DNA of 64,000 bases from Bursaphelenchus xylophilus (Eukaryota > Nematoda > Chromadorea > Rhabditida > Aphelenchoididae): NCBI GenBank assembly GCA_904066235.2, contig CAJFCV020000001.1:9909318-9973317 (forward strand), given 5' to 3'. The position numbers and the translations under genes were made by a program. This document shows positions 46,522 through 57,917 of this stretch, one piece after another; within the stretch, counting starts at the first letter, position 1, and each line of letters begins with the position of its first letter. Below the pieces are notes generated by a model, which saw only the letters and a program-made list of their open reading frames with translations, was not told where the DNA came from and did not search any database.

Positions 46522-49500
46522 ATGTCTTGTCAATTCACTCTGCCATCACTAATTCACCTTTTTTCAAAACCGGTGTCTAGTATAATATCAGAGTTTTTCG
46601 CCCAGTGTCGGCGTAATTTGATTGCAAAAGAGCTGAAACTTGCCATGCTAAAATCTCAGGCGATTACCTTTCGAACGGTGTATGTCTTGTCAATTCACTC
46701 CGTCATCACTAATTCACTTTTTTTAAAACCGGTGTCTAGTATAATATCAGAGTTTTTCGCCCAGTGTCGGCGTAATTTGATTGCAAAAGAGCTGAAACTT
46801 GCCATGCTAAAATCTCAGGCGATTAGCTTTCGAATGGTGTATGTCTTGTCAATTCACTCCTTCATGACTAATTCACTTTTTTTAAAACCGGTGTCTAGTA
46901 TAATATCAGAGTTTTTCGCCCAGTGTCGGCGTAATTTGATTGCAAAAGAGCTGAAACTTGCCATGCTAAAATCTCAGGCGATTAGCTTTCGAATGGTGTA
47001 TGTCTTGTCAATTCACTCTGCCATCACTAATTCACCTTTTTTCAAAACCGGTGTCTAGTATAATATCAGAGTTTTTCGCCCAGTGTCGGCGTAATTTGAT
47101 TGCAAAAGAGCTGAAACTTGCCATGCTAAAATCTCAGGCGATTACCTTTCGAACGGTGTATGTCTTGTCAATTCACTCCGTCATCACTAATTCACCTTTT
47201 TTCAAAACCGGTGTCTAGTATAATATCAGAGTTTTTCGCCCAGTGTCGGCGTAATTTGATTGCAAAAGAGCTGAAACTTGCCATGCTAAAATCTCAGGCG
47301 ATTAGCTTTCGAATGGTGTATGTCTTGTCAATTCACTCTGCCATCACTAATTCACCTTTTTTCAAAACCGGTGTCTAGTATAATATCAGAGTTTTTCGCC
47401 CAGTGTCGGCGTAATTTGATTGCAAAAGAGCTGAAACTTGCCATGCTAAAATCTCAGGCGATTACCTTTCGAACGGTGTATGTCTTGTCAATTCACTCCG
47501 TCATCACTAATTCACTTTTTTTAAAACCGGTGTCTAGTATAATATCAGAGTTTTTCGCCCAGTGTCGGCGTAATTTGATTGCAAAAGAGCTGAAACTTGC
47601 CATGCTAAAATCTCAGGCGATTAGCTTTCGAATGGTGTATGTCTTGTCAATTCACTCTGCCATCACTAATTCACCTTTTTTCAAAACCGGTGTCTAGTAT
47701 AATATCAGAGTTTTTCGCCCAGTGTCGGCGTAATTTGATTGCAAAAGAGCTGAAACTTGCCATGCTAAAATCTCAGGCGATTACCTTTCGAACGGTGTAT
47801 GTCTTGTCAATTCACTCCGTCATCACTAATTCACTTTTTTTAAAACCGGTGTCTAGTATAATATCAGAGTTTTTCGCCCAGTGTCGGCGTAATTTGATTG
47901 CAAAAGAGCTGAAACTTGCCATGCTAAAATCTCAGGCGATTAGCTTTCGAATGGTGTATGTCTTGTCAATTCACTCCGTCATCACTAATTCACTTTTTTT
48001 CAAAACCGGTGTCTAGTATAATATCAGAGTTTTTCGCCCAGTGTCGGCGTAATTTGATTGCAAAAGAGCTGAAACTTGCCATGCTAAAATCTCAGGCGAT
48101 TAGCTTTCGAATGGTGTATGTCTTGTCAATTCACTCCGTCATCACTAATTCACCTTTTTTCAAAACCGGTGTCTAGTATAATATCAGAGTTTTTCGCCCA
48201 GTGTCGGCGTAATTTGATTGCAAAAGAGCTGAAACTTGCCATGCTAAAATCTCAGGCGATTAGCTTTCGAATGGTGTATGTCTTGTCAATTCACTCCGTC
48301 ATCACTAATTCACCTTTTTTCAAAACCGGTGTCTAGTATAATATCAGAGTTTTTCGCCCAGTGTCGGCGTAATTTGATTGCAAAAGAGCTGAAACTTGCC
48401 ATGCTAAAATCTCAGGCGATTAGCTTTCGAATGGTGTATGTCTTGTCAATTCACTCTGCCATCACTAATTCACCTTTTTTCAAAACCGGTGTCTAGTATA
48501 ATATCAGAGTTTTTCGCCCAGTGTCGGCGTAATTTGATTGCAAAAGAGCTGAAACTTGCCATGCTAAAATCTCAGGCGATTACCTTTCGAACGGTGTATG
48601 TCTTGTCAATTCACTCCGTCATCACTAATTCACTTTTTTTAAAACCGGTGTCTAGTATAATATCAGAGTTTTTCGCCCAGTGTCGGCGTAATTTGATTGC
48701 AAAAGAGCTGAAACTTGCCATGCTAAAATCTCAGGCGATTAGCTTTCGAATGGTGTATGTCTTGTCAATTCACTCCTGTCATGACTAATTCACTTTTTTT
48801 AAAACCGGTGTCTAGTATAATATCAGAGTTTTTCGCCCAGTGTCGGCGTAATTTGATTGCAAAAGAGCTGAAACTTGCCATGCTAAAATCTCAGGCGATT
48901 AGCTTTCGAATGGTGTATGTCTTGTCAATTCACTCTGCCATCACTAATTCACCTTTTTTCAAAACCGGTGTCTAGTATAATATCAGAGTTTTTCGCCCAG
49001 TGTCGGCGTAATTTGATTGCAAAAGAGCTGAAACTTGCCATGCTAAAATCTCAGGCGATTACCTTTCGAACGGTGTATGTCTTGTCAATTCACTCCGTCA
49101 TCACTAATTCACCTTTTTTCAAAACCGGTGTCTAGTATAATATCAGAGTTTTTCGCCCAGTGTCGGCGTAATTTGATTGCAAAAGAGCTGAAACTTGCCA
49201 TGCTAAAATCTCAGGCGATTAGCTTTCGAATGGTGTATGTCTTGTCAATTCACTCTGCCATCACTAATTCACCTTTTTTCAAAACCGGTGTCTAGTATAA
49301 TATCAGAGTTTTTCGCCCAGTGTCGGCGTAATTTGATTGCAAAAGAGCTGAAACTTGCCATGCTAAAATCTCAGGCGATTACCTTTCGAACGGTGTATGT
49401 CTTGTCAATTCACTCCGTCATCACTAATTCACTTTTTTTAAAACCGGTGTCTAGTATAATATCAGAGTTTTTCGCCCAGTGTCGGCGTAATTTGATTGCA

Positions 49501-49614
49501 AAAGAGCTGAAACTTGCCATGCTAAAATCTCAGGCGATTAGCTTTCGAATGGTGTATGTCTTGTCAATTCACTCCGTCATCACTAATTCACCTTTTTTCA
49601 AAACCGGTGTCTAG
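46522..49614 (+). repeat. 12-mer higher-order unit (about 1,917 bp)
   Basis: Monomers of the TGCCATC plus GATTACC..AACGG type occur at 46522, 47000, 47320, 47639, 48438, 48917 and 49237. The spacing series 478/320/319/799 then restarts as 479/320. The same series is seen at 38369, 38849, 39169, 39488 and 40286 (480/320/319/798). Period is therefore about 1,916-1,917 bp, twelve monomers. Confidence 0.7.
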
Positions 49615-52600
49615 TATAATATCAGAGTTTTTCGCCCAGTGTCGGCGTAATTTGATTGCAAAAGAGCTGAAACTTGCCATGCTAAAATCTCAGGCGATTA
49701 CCTTTCGAACGGTGTATGTCTTGTCAATTCACTCCGTCATCACTAATTCACTTTTTTTAAAACCGGTGTCTAGTATAATATCAGAGTTTTTCGCCCAGTG
49801 TCGGCGTAATTTGATTGCAAAAGAGCTGAAACTTGCCATGCTAAAATCTCAGGCGATTAGCTTTCGAATGGTGTATGTCTTGTCAATTCACTCTGCCATC
49901 ACTAATTCACCTTTTTTCAAAACCGGTGTCTAGTATAATATCAGAGTTTTTCGCCCAGTGTCGGCGTAATTTGATTGCAAAAGAGCTGAAACTTGCCATG
50001 CTAAAATCTCAGGCGATTAGCTTTCGAATGGTGTATGTCTTGTCAATTCACTCCGTCATCACTAATTCACTTTTTTTAAAACCGGTGTCTAGTATAATAT
50101 CAGAGTTTTTCGCCCAGTGTCGGCGTAATTTGATTGCAAAAGAGCTGAAACTTGCCATGCTAAAATCTCAGGCGATTAGCTTTCGAATGGTGTATGTCTT
50201 GTCAATTCACTCTGCCATCACTAATTCACCTTTTTTCAAAACCGGTGTCTAGTATAATATCAGAGTTTTTCGCCCAGTGTCGGCGTAATTTGATTGCAAA
50301 AGAGCTGAAACTTGCCATGCTAAAATCTCAGGCGATTACCTTTCGAACGGTGTATGTCTTGTCAATTCACTCCGTCATCACTAATTCACTTTTTTTTAAA
50401 ACCGGTGTCTAGTATAATATCAGAGTTTTTCGCCCAGTGTCGGCGTAATTTGATTGCAAAAGAGCTGAAACTTGCCATGCTAAAATCTCAGGCGATTAGC
50501 TTTCGAATGGTGTATGTCTTGTCAATTCACTCCTTCATGACTAATTCACTTTTTTTAAAACCGGTGTCTAGTATAATATCAGAGTTTTTCGCCCAGTGTC
50601 GGCGTAATTTGATTGCAAAAGAGCTGAAACTTGCCATGCTAAAATCTCAGGCGATTAGCTTTCGAATGGTGTATGTCTTGTCAATTCACTCCGTCATCAC
50701 TAATTCACCTTTTTTCAAAACCGGTGTCTGGTATAATATCAGAGTTTTTCGCCCAGTGTCGGCGTAATTTGATTGCAAAAGAGCTGAAACTTGCCATGCT
50801 AAAATCTCAGGCGATTAGCTTTCGAATGGTGTATGTCTTGTCAATTCACTCCGTCATCACTAATTCACCTTTTTTCAAAACCGGTGTCTAGTATAATATC
50901 AGAGTTTTTCGCCCAGTGTCGGCGTAATTTGATTGCAAAAGAGCTGAAACTTGCCATGCTAAAATCTCAGGCGATTAGCTTTCGAATGGTGTATGTCTTG
51001 TCAATTCACTCTGCCATCACTAATTCACCTTTTTTCAAAACCGGTGTCTAGTATAATATCAGAGTTTTTCGCCCAGTGTCGGCGTAATTTGATTGCAAAA
51101 GAGCTGAAACTTGCCATGCTAAAATCTCAGGCGATTACCTTTCGAACGGTGTATGTCTTGTCAATTCACTCCGTCATCACTAATTCACTTTTTTTAAAAC
51201 CGGTGTCTAGTATAATATCAGAGTTTTTCGCCCAGTGTCGGCGTAATTTGATTGCAAAAGAGCTGAAACTTGCCATGCTAAAATCTCAGGCGATTAGCTT
51301 TCGAATGGTGTATGTCTTGTCAATTCACTCCTTCATGACTAATTCACTTTTTTTTAAAACCGGTGTCTAGTATAATATCAGAGTTTTTCGCCCAGTGTCG
51401 GCGTAATTTGATTGCAAAAGAGCTGAAACTTGCCATGCTAAAATCTCAGGCGATTAGCTTTCGAATGGTGTATGTCTTGTCAATTCACTCTGCCATCACT
51501 AATTCACCTTTTTTCAAAACCGGTGTCTAGTATAATATCAGAGTTTTTCGCCCAGTGTCGGCGTAATTTGATTGCAAAAGAGCTGAAACTTGCCATGCTA
51601 AAATCTCAGGCGATTACCTTTCGAACGGTGTATGTCTTGTCAATTCACTCCGTCATCACTAATTCACCTTTTTTCAAAACCGGTGTCTAGTATAATATCA
51701 GAGTTTTTCGCCCAGTGTCGGCGTAATTTGATTGCAAAAGAGCTGAAACTTGCCATGCTAAAATCTCAGGCGATTAGCTTTCGAATGGTGTATGTCTTGT
51801 CAATTCACTCTGCCATCACTAATTCACCTTTTTTCAAAACCGGTGTCTAGTATAATATCAGAGTTTTTCGCCCAGTGTCGGCGTAATTTGATTGCAAAAG
51901 AGCTGAAACTTGCCATGCTAAAATCTCAGGCGATTACCTTTCGAACGGTGTATGTCTTGTCAATTCACTCCGTCATCACTAATTCACTTTTTTTAAAACC
52001 GGTGTCTAGTATAATATCAGAGTTTTTCGCCCAGTGTCGGCGTAATTTGATTGCAAAAGAGCTGAAACTTGCCATGCTAAAATCTCAGGCGATTAGCTTT
52101 CGAATGGTGTATGTCTTGTCAATTCACTCCGTCATCACTAATTCACCTTTTTTCAAAACCGGTGTCTGGTATAATATCAGAGTTTTTCGCCCAGTGTCGG
52201 CGTAATTTGATTGCAAAAGAGCTGAAACTTGCCATGCTAAAATCTCAGGCGATTACCTTTCGAACGGTGTATGTCTTGTCAATTCACTCCGTCATCACTA
52301 ATTCACTTTTTTTAAAACCGGTGTCTAGTATAATATCAGAGTTTTTCGCCCAGTGTCGGCGTAATTTGATTGCAAAAGAGCTGAAACTTGCCATGCTAAA
52401 ATCTCAGGCGATTAGCTTTCGAATGGTGTATGTCTTGTCAATTCACTCTGCCATCACTAATTCACCTTTTTTCAAAACCGGTGTCTAGTATAATATCAGA
52501 GTTTTTCGCCCAGTGTCGGCGTAATTTGATTGCAAAAGAGCTGAAACTTGCCATGCTAAAATCTCAGGCGATTACCTTTCGAACGGTGTATGTCTTGTCA

Positions 52601-54994
52601 ATTCACTCCGTCATCACTAATTCACTTTTTTTAAAACCGGTGTCTAGTATAATATCAGAGTTTTTCGCCCAGTGTCGGCGTAATTTGATTGCAAAAGAGC
52701 TGAAACTTGCCATGCTAAAATCTCAGGCGATTAGCTTTCGAATGGTGTATGTCTTGTCAATTCACTCCGTCATCACTAATTCACTTTTTTTAAAACCGGT
52801 GTCTAGTATAATATCAGAGTTTTTCGCCCAGTGTCGGCGTAATTTGATTGCAAAAGAGCTGAAACTTGCCATGCTAAAATCTCAGGCGATTAGCTTTCGA
52901 ATGGTGTATGTCTTGTCAATTCACTCCGTCATCACTAATTCACCTTTTTTCAAAACCGGTGTCTAGTATAATATCAGAGTTTTTCGCCCAGTGTCGGCGT
53001 AATTTGATTGCAAAAGAGCTGAAACTTGCCATGCTAAAATCTCAGGCGATTAGCTTTCGAATGGTGTATGTCTTGTCAATTCACTCCGTCATCACTAATT
53101 CACCTTTTTTTAAAACCGGTGTCTAGTATAATATCAGAGTTTTTCGCCCAGTGTCGGCGTAATTTGATTGCAAAAGAGCTGAAACTTGCCATGCTAAAAT
53201 CTCAGGCGATTACCTTTCGAACGGTGTATGTCTTGTCAATTCACTCCGTCATCACTAATTCACCTTTTTTCAAAACCGGTGTCTAGTATAATATCAGAGT
53301 TTTTCGCCCAGTGTCGGCGTAATTTGATTGCAAAAGAGCTGAAACTTGCCATGCTAAAATCTCAGGCGATTAGCTTTCGAATGGTGTATGTCTTGTCAAT
53401 TCACTCCTGTCATCACTAATTCACTTTTTTTCAAAACCGGTGTCTAGTATAATATCAGAGTTTTTCGCCCAGTGTCGGCGTAATTTGATTGCAAAAGAGC
53501 TGAAACTTGCCATGCTAAAATCTCAGGAGGTTACCTTTCGAACGGTGTATGTCTTGTCAATTCACTCCGTCATCACTAATTCACCTTTTTTCAAAACCGG
53601 TGTCTAGTATAATATCAGAGTTTTTCGCCCAGTGTCGGCGTAATTTGATTGCAAAAAAGCTGAAACTTGCCATGCTAAAATCTCAGGCGATTAGCTTTCG
53701 AATGGTGTATGTCTTGTCAATTCACTCCGTCATCACTAATTCACCTTTTTTCAAAACCGGTGTCTAGTATAATATCAGAGTTTTTCGCCCAGTGTCGGCG
53801 TAATTTGATTCCAAAAAAGCTGAAACTTGCCATGCTAAAATCTCAGGCGATTAGCTTTCGAATGGTGTATGTCTTGTCAATTCACTCTGCCATCACTAAT
53901 TCACTTTTTTTTAAAACCGGTGTCTAGTATAATATCAGAGTTTTTCGCCCCGTGTCGGCGTAATTTGATTCCAAAAAAGCTGAAACTTGCCATGCTAAAA
54001 TCTCAGGCGATTAGCTTTCGAATGGTGTATGTCTTGTCAATTCACTCTGCCATCACTAATTCACTTTTTTTAAAACCGGTGTCTAGTATAATATCAGAGT
54101 TTTTCGCCCAGTGTCGGCGTAATTTGATTGCAAAAGAGCTGAAACTTGCCATGCTAAAATCTCAGGAGGTTACCTTTCGAACGGTGTATGTCTTGTCAAT
54201 TCACTCCGTCATCACTAATTCACCTTTTTTCAAAACCGGTGTCTAGTATAATATCAGAGTTTTTCGCCCAGTGTCGGCGTAATTTGATTGCAAAAGAGCT
54301 GAAACTTGCCATGCTAAAATCTCAGGCGATTAGCTTTCGAATGGTGTATGTCTTGTCAATTCACTCCTTCATGACTAATTCACTTTTTTTAAAACCGGTG
54401 TCTAGTATAATATCAGAGTTTTTCGCCCAGTGTCGGCGTAATTTGATTGCAAAAGAGCTGAAACTTGCCATGCTAAAATCTCAGGCGATTAGCTTTCGAA
54501 TGGTGTATGTCTTGTCAATTCACTCCTGTCATCACTAATTCACTTTTTTTAAAACCGGTGTCTAGTATAATATCAGAGTTTTTCGCCCAGTGTCGGCGTA
54601 ATTTGATTGCAAAAGAGCTGAAACTTGCCATGCTAAAATCTCAGGCGATTAGCTTTCGAATGGTGTATGTCTTGTCAATTCACTCCTTCATGACTAATTC
54701 ACTTTTTTTTAAAACCGGTGTCTAGTATAATATCAGAGTTTTTCGCCCAGTGTCGGCGTAATTTGATTGCAAAAGAGCTGAAACTTGCCATGCTAAAATC
54801 TCACAAGGGAATGGTCCCAACGATCCGTGGGATCCACAAATGAAACCTAGATATTCTGAAAGAGCAGGTAAAATTTAGTAGGAATCCGTTTTTTCTACTT
54901 GCCGAATAAGTCTGTGCGACGAGAAATATCGTCGAAAAGATCCGACCAAAAAATCGAAAGAGAGAAAAGACGAACCGAAAGGCCTTGGAAGGCG

Positions 54995-55078
54995 TCACCA
55001 AATAGTCTAGTGGAAAAAGTTCCACGCACAAATCTTTTGGGGGAGGGAGGCTTTGGAAGTTCGAGTCCACCCGGAGCG
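54995..55078 (+). other. tRNA-like module in left arm of copy 1
   Basis: An A box (TAGTCTAGTGG, 55003-55013) and a perfect B box core (GTTCGAGTCC, 55059-55068) lie 45 bp apart in the same orientation. The A box matches that of Glu/Asp-type tRNA genes. The stems of a tRNA are not formed, so it is a pol III promoter-like remnant, probably SINE-derived. Confidence 0.65.
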
Positions 55079-55700
55079 GATATCTCCGGATTTGAACCTA
55101 CGTGTTCATTACTGTATTCTACATTTATACAAAAAAAATTTTTTTGTTTATTTACCTGTTTTGCAAGGTTTGTTGCAAAATTTTAAGAAAAGCTGACACT
55201 TCGGCAATATTTTTGATAAGCCCGATGTCGACATAGTGGTATTTTCAAGACACTTCTACTGATTCTGGAAGGTTGTGTAGGATCTTGCAGATCTTTTTCG
55301 GTTTCCCAAAAAGGATGTTGCCAAAATCTCACCTTTTCATAAAATTTTGCAAGAAAAGTTGAAAAGAGAATTTTTGGGTCCTTGCATCAGCGTGCAGTAG
55401 ACCCCGTGAATATTTACGAAAAAATCTATTTTGAGTTTTTTGGTTTAAAATGGCCGTGGACATGTGTTTAACAAATGCCCAAATTATTTTTGTCAAATTC
55501 TGCCCAGAAGGTATAAATTTGCATAAATTTGTCTTCTTTGGAACTTCGGACCTGGCGGCATCATAAAAAGAGGTAATGACCAGTGATTGCCACGCCTTCG
55601 GATGCAAACAACCTTGTAAAACAGGTTAAACAAAAAAAATTTTTTTTTGTATAACTGTAGAATACAGTAATGAACACGTACGTTCAAATCCGGAGATATC

Positions 55701-55784
55701 CGCTCCGGGTGGACTCGAACTTCCAAAGCCTCCCTCCCCCAAAAGATTTGTGCGTGGAACTTTTTCCACTAGACTATTTGGTGA
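55701..55784 (-). other. tRNA-like module in right arm of copy 1
   Basis: Inverted copy of the left-arm module: B box at 55720-55711 and A box at 55776-55766 on the minus strand. The two modules point towards each other, into the element centre. Confidence 0.65.
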
Positions 55785-57127
55785 CGCCTTCCAAGGCCTT
55801 TCGGTTCGTCTTTTCTCTCTTTCGATTTTTTGGTCGGATCTTTTCGACGATATTTCTCGTCGCACAGACTTATTCGGCAAGTAGAAAAAACGGATTCCTA
55901 CTAAATTTTACCTGCTCTTTCAGAATATCTAGGTTTCATTTGTGGATCCCACGGATCGTTGGGACCATTCCCTTGTCAGGCGATTAGCTTTCGAATGGTG
56001 TATGTCTTGTCAATTCACTCCGTCATCACTAATTCACCTTTTTTCAAAACCGGTGTCTAGTATAATATCAGAGTTTTTCGCCCAGTGTCGGCGTAATTTG
56101 ATTGCAAAAAAGCTGAAACTTGCCATGCTAAAATCTCAGGCGATTAGCTTTCGAATGGTGTATGTCTTGTCAATTCACTCCGTCATCACTAATTCACCTT
56201 TTTTCAAAACCGGTGTCTAGTATAATATCAGAGTTTTTCGCCCAGTGTCGGCGTAATTTGATTCCAAAAAAGCTGAAACTTGCCACGCTAAAATCTCAGG
56301 CGATTAGCTTTCGAATGGTGTATGTCTTGTCAATTCACTCTGCCATCACTAATTCACTTTTTTTTAAAACCGGTGTCTAGTATAATATCAGAGTTTTTCG
56401 CCCCGTGTCGGCGTAATTTGATTCCAAAAAAGCTGAAACTTGCCATGCTAAAATCTCAGGCGATTAGCTTTCGAATGGTGTATGTCTTGTCAATTCACTC
56501 TGCCATCACTAATTCACTTTTTTTAAAACCGGTGTCTAGTATAATATCAGAGTTTTTCGCCCAGTGTCGGCGTAATTTGATTGCAAAAGAGCTGAAACTT
56601 GCCATGCTAAAATCTCAGGAGGTTACCTTTCGAACGGTGTATGTCTTGTCAATTCACTCCGTCATCACTAATTCACCTTTTTTCAAAACCGGTGTCTAGT
56701 ATAATATCAGAGTTTTTCGCCCAGTGTCGGCGTAATTTGATTGCAAAAGAGCTGAAACTTGCCATGCTAAAATCTCAGGCGATTAGCTTTCGAATGGTGT
56801 ATGTCTTGTCAATTCACTCCTTCATGACTAATTCACTTTTTTTAAAACCGGTGTCTAGTATAATATCAGAGTTTTTCGCCCAGTGTCGGCGTAATTTGAT
56901 TGCAAAAGAGCTGAAACTTGCCATGCTAAAATCTCACAAGGGAATGGTCCCAACGATCCGTGGGATCCACAAATGAAACCTAGATATTCTGAAAGAGCAG
57001 GTAAAATTTAGTAGGAATCCGTTTTTTCTACTTGCCGAATAAGTCTGTGCGACGAGAAATATCGTCGAAAAGATCCGACCAAAAAATCGAAAGAGAGAAA
57101 AGACGAACCGAAAGGCCTTGGAAGGCG

Positions 57128-57211
57128 TCACCAAATAGTCTAGTGGAAAAAGTTCCACGCACAAATCTTTTGGGGGAGGGAGGCTTTGGAAGTTCGAGTC
57201 CACCCGGAGCG
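57128..57211 (+). other. tRNA-like module in left arm of copy 2
   Basis: A box 57136-57146 and B box 57192-57201, identical to the left-arm module of the first copy. Confidence 0.6.
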
Positions 57212-57833
57212 GATATCTCCGGATTTGAACCTACGTGTTCATTACTGTATTCTACATTTATACAAAAAAAATTTTTTTGTTTATTTACCTGTTTTGCAAG
57301 GTTTGTTGCAAAATTTTAAGAAAAGCTGACACTTCGGCAATATTTTTGATAAGCCCGATGTCGACATAGTGGTATTTTCAAGACACTTCTACTGATTCTG
57401 GAAGGTTGTGTAGGATCTTGCAGATCTTTTTCGGTTTCCCAAAAAGGATGTTGCCAAAATCTCACCTTTTCATAAAATTTTGCAAGAAAAGTTGAAAAGA
57501 GAATTTTTGGGTCCTTGCATCAGCGTGCAGTAGACCCCGTGAATATTTACGAAAAAATCTATTTTGAGTTTTTTGGTTTAAAATGGCCGTGGACATGTGT
57601 TTAACAAATGCCCAAATTATTTTTGTCAAATTCTGCCCAGAAGGTATAAATTTGCATAAATTTGTCTTCTTTGGAACTTCGGACCTGGCGGCATCATAAA
57701 AAGAGGTAATGACCAGTGATTGCCACGCCTTCGGATGCAAACAACCTTGTAAAACAGGTTAAACAAAAAAAATTTTTTTTTGTATAACTGTAGAATACAG
57801 TAATGAACACGTACGTTCAAATCCGGAGATATC

Positions 57834-57917
57834 CGCTCCGGGTGGACTCGAACTTCCAAAGCCTCCCTCCCCCAAAAGATTTGTGCGTGGAACTTTTTCC
57901 ACTAGACTATTTGGTGA
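57834..57917 (-). other. tRNA-like module in right arm of copy 2
   Basis: Minus-strand B box 57853-57844 and A box 57909-57899, the inverted partner of the left-arm module. Confidence 0.6.

Larger units (their letters stand above)
54804..55975. mobile_element. 1,172-bp foldback (long-TIR) non-autonomous element, copy 1
   Basis: The element starts CAAGGGAATGG and ends with its complement. The left arm (54804 to about 55176) is repeated inverted in the right arm (about 55604 to 55975), nearly identical except for small changes near the inner ends. TCA flanks both sides (54801-54803 and 55976-55978), while an uninterrupted monomer has TCA once at this point, so the target duplication is 3 bp. 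The central 430 bp has no credible coding capacity. Each arm holds a tRNA-like module. A 3-bp duplication excludes TA-using Tc1/mariner. PIF/Harbinger or CACTA-like mobilisation is possible, but the superfamily cannot be assigned from the ends alone. Confidence 0.9.

Noticed and set aside
54801..55880. Coding regions of 77-105 codons in the foldback element
   Set aside because: The frames in the two arms are mirror images of each other, arise from the inverted repeat, and show no transposase motif.
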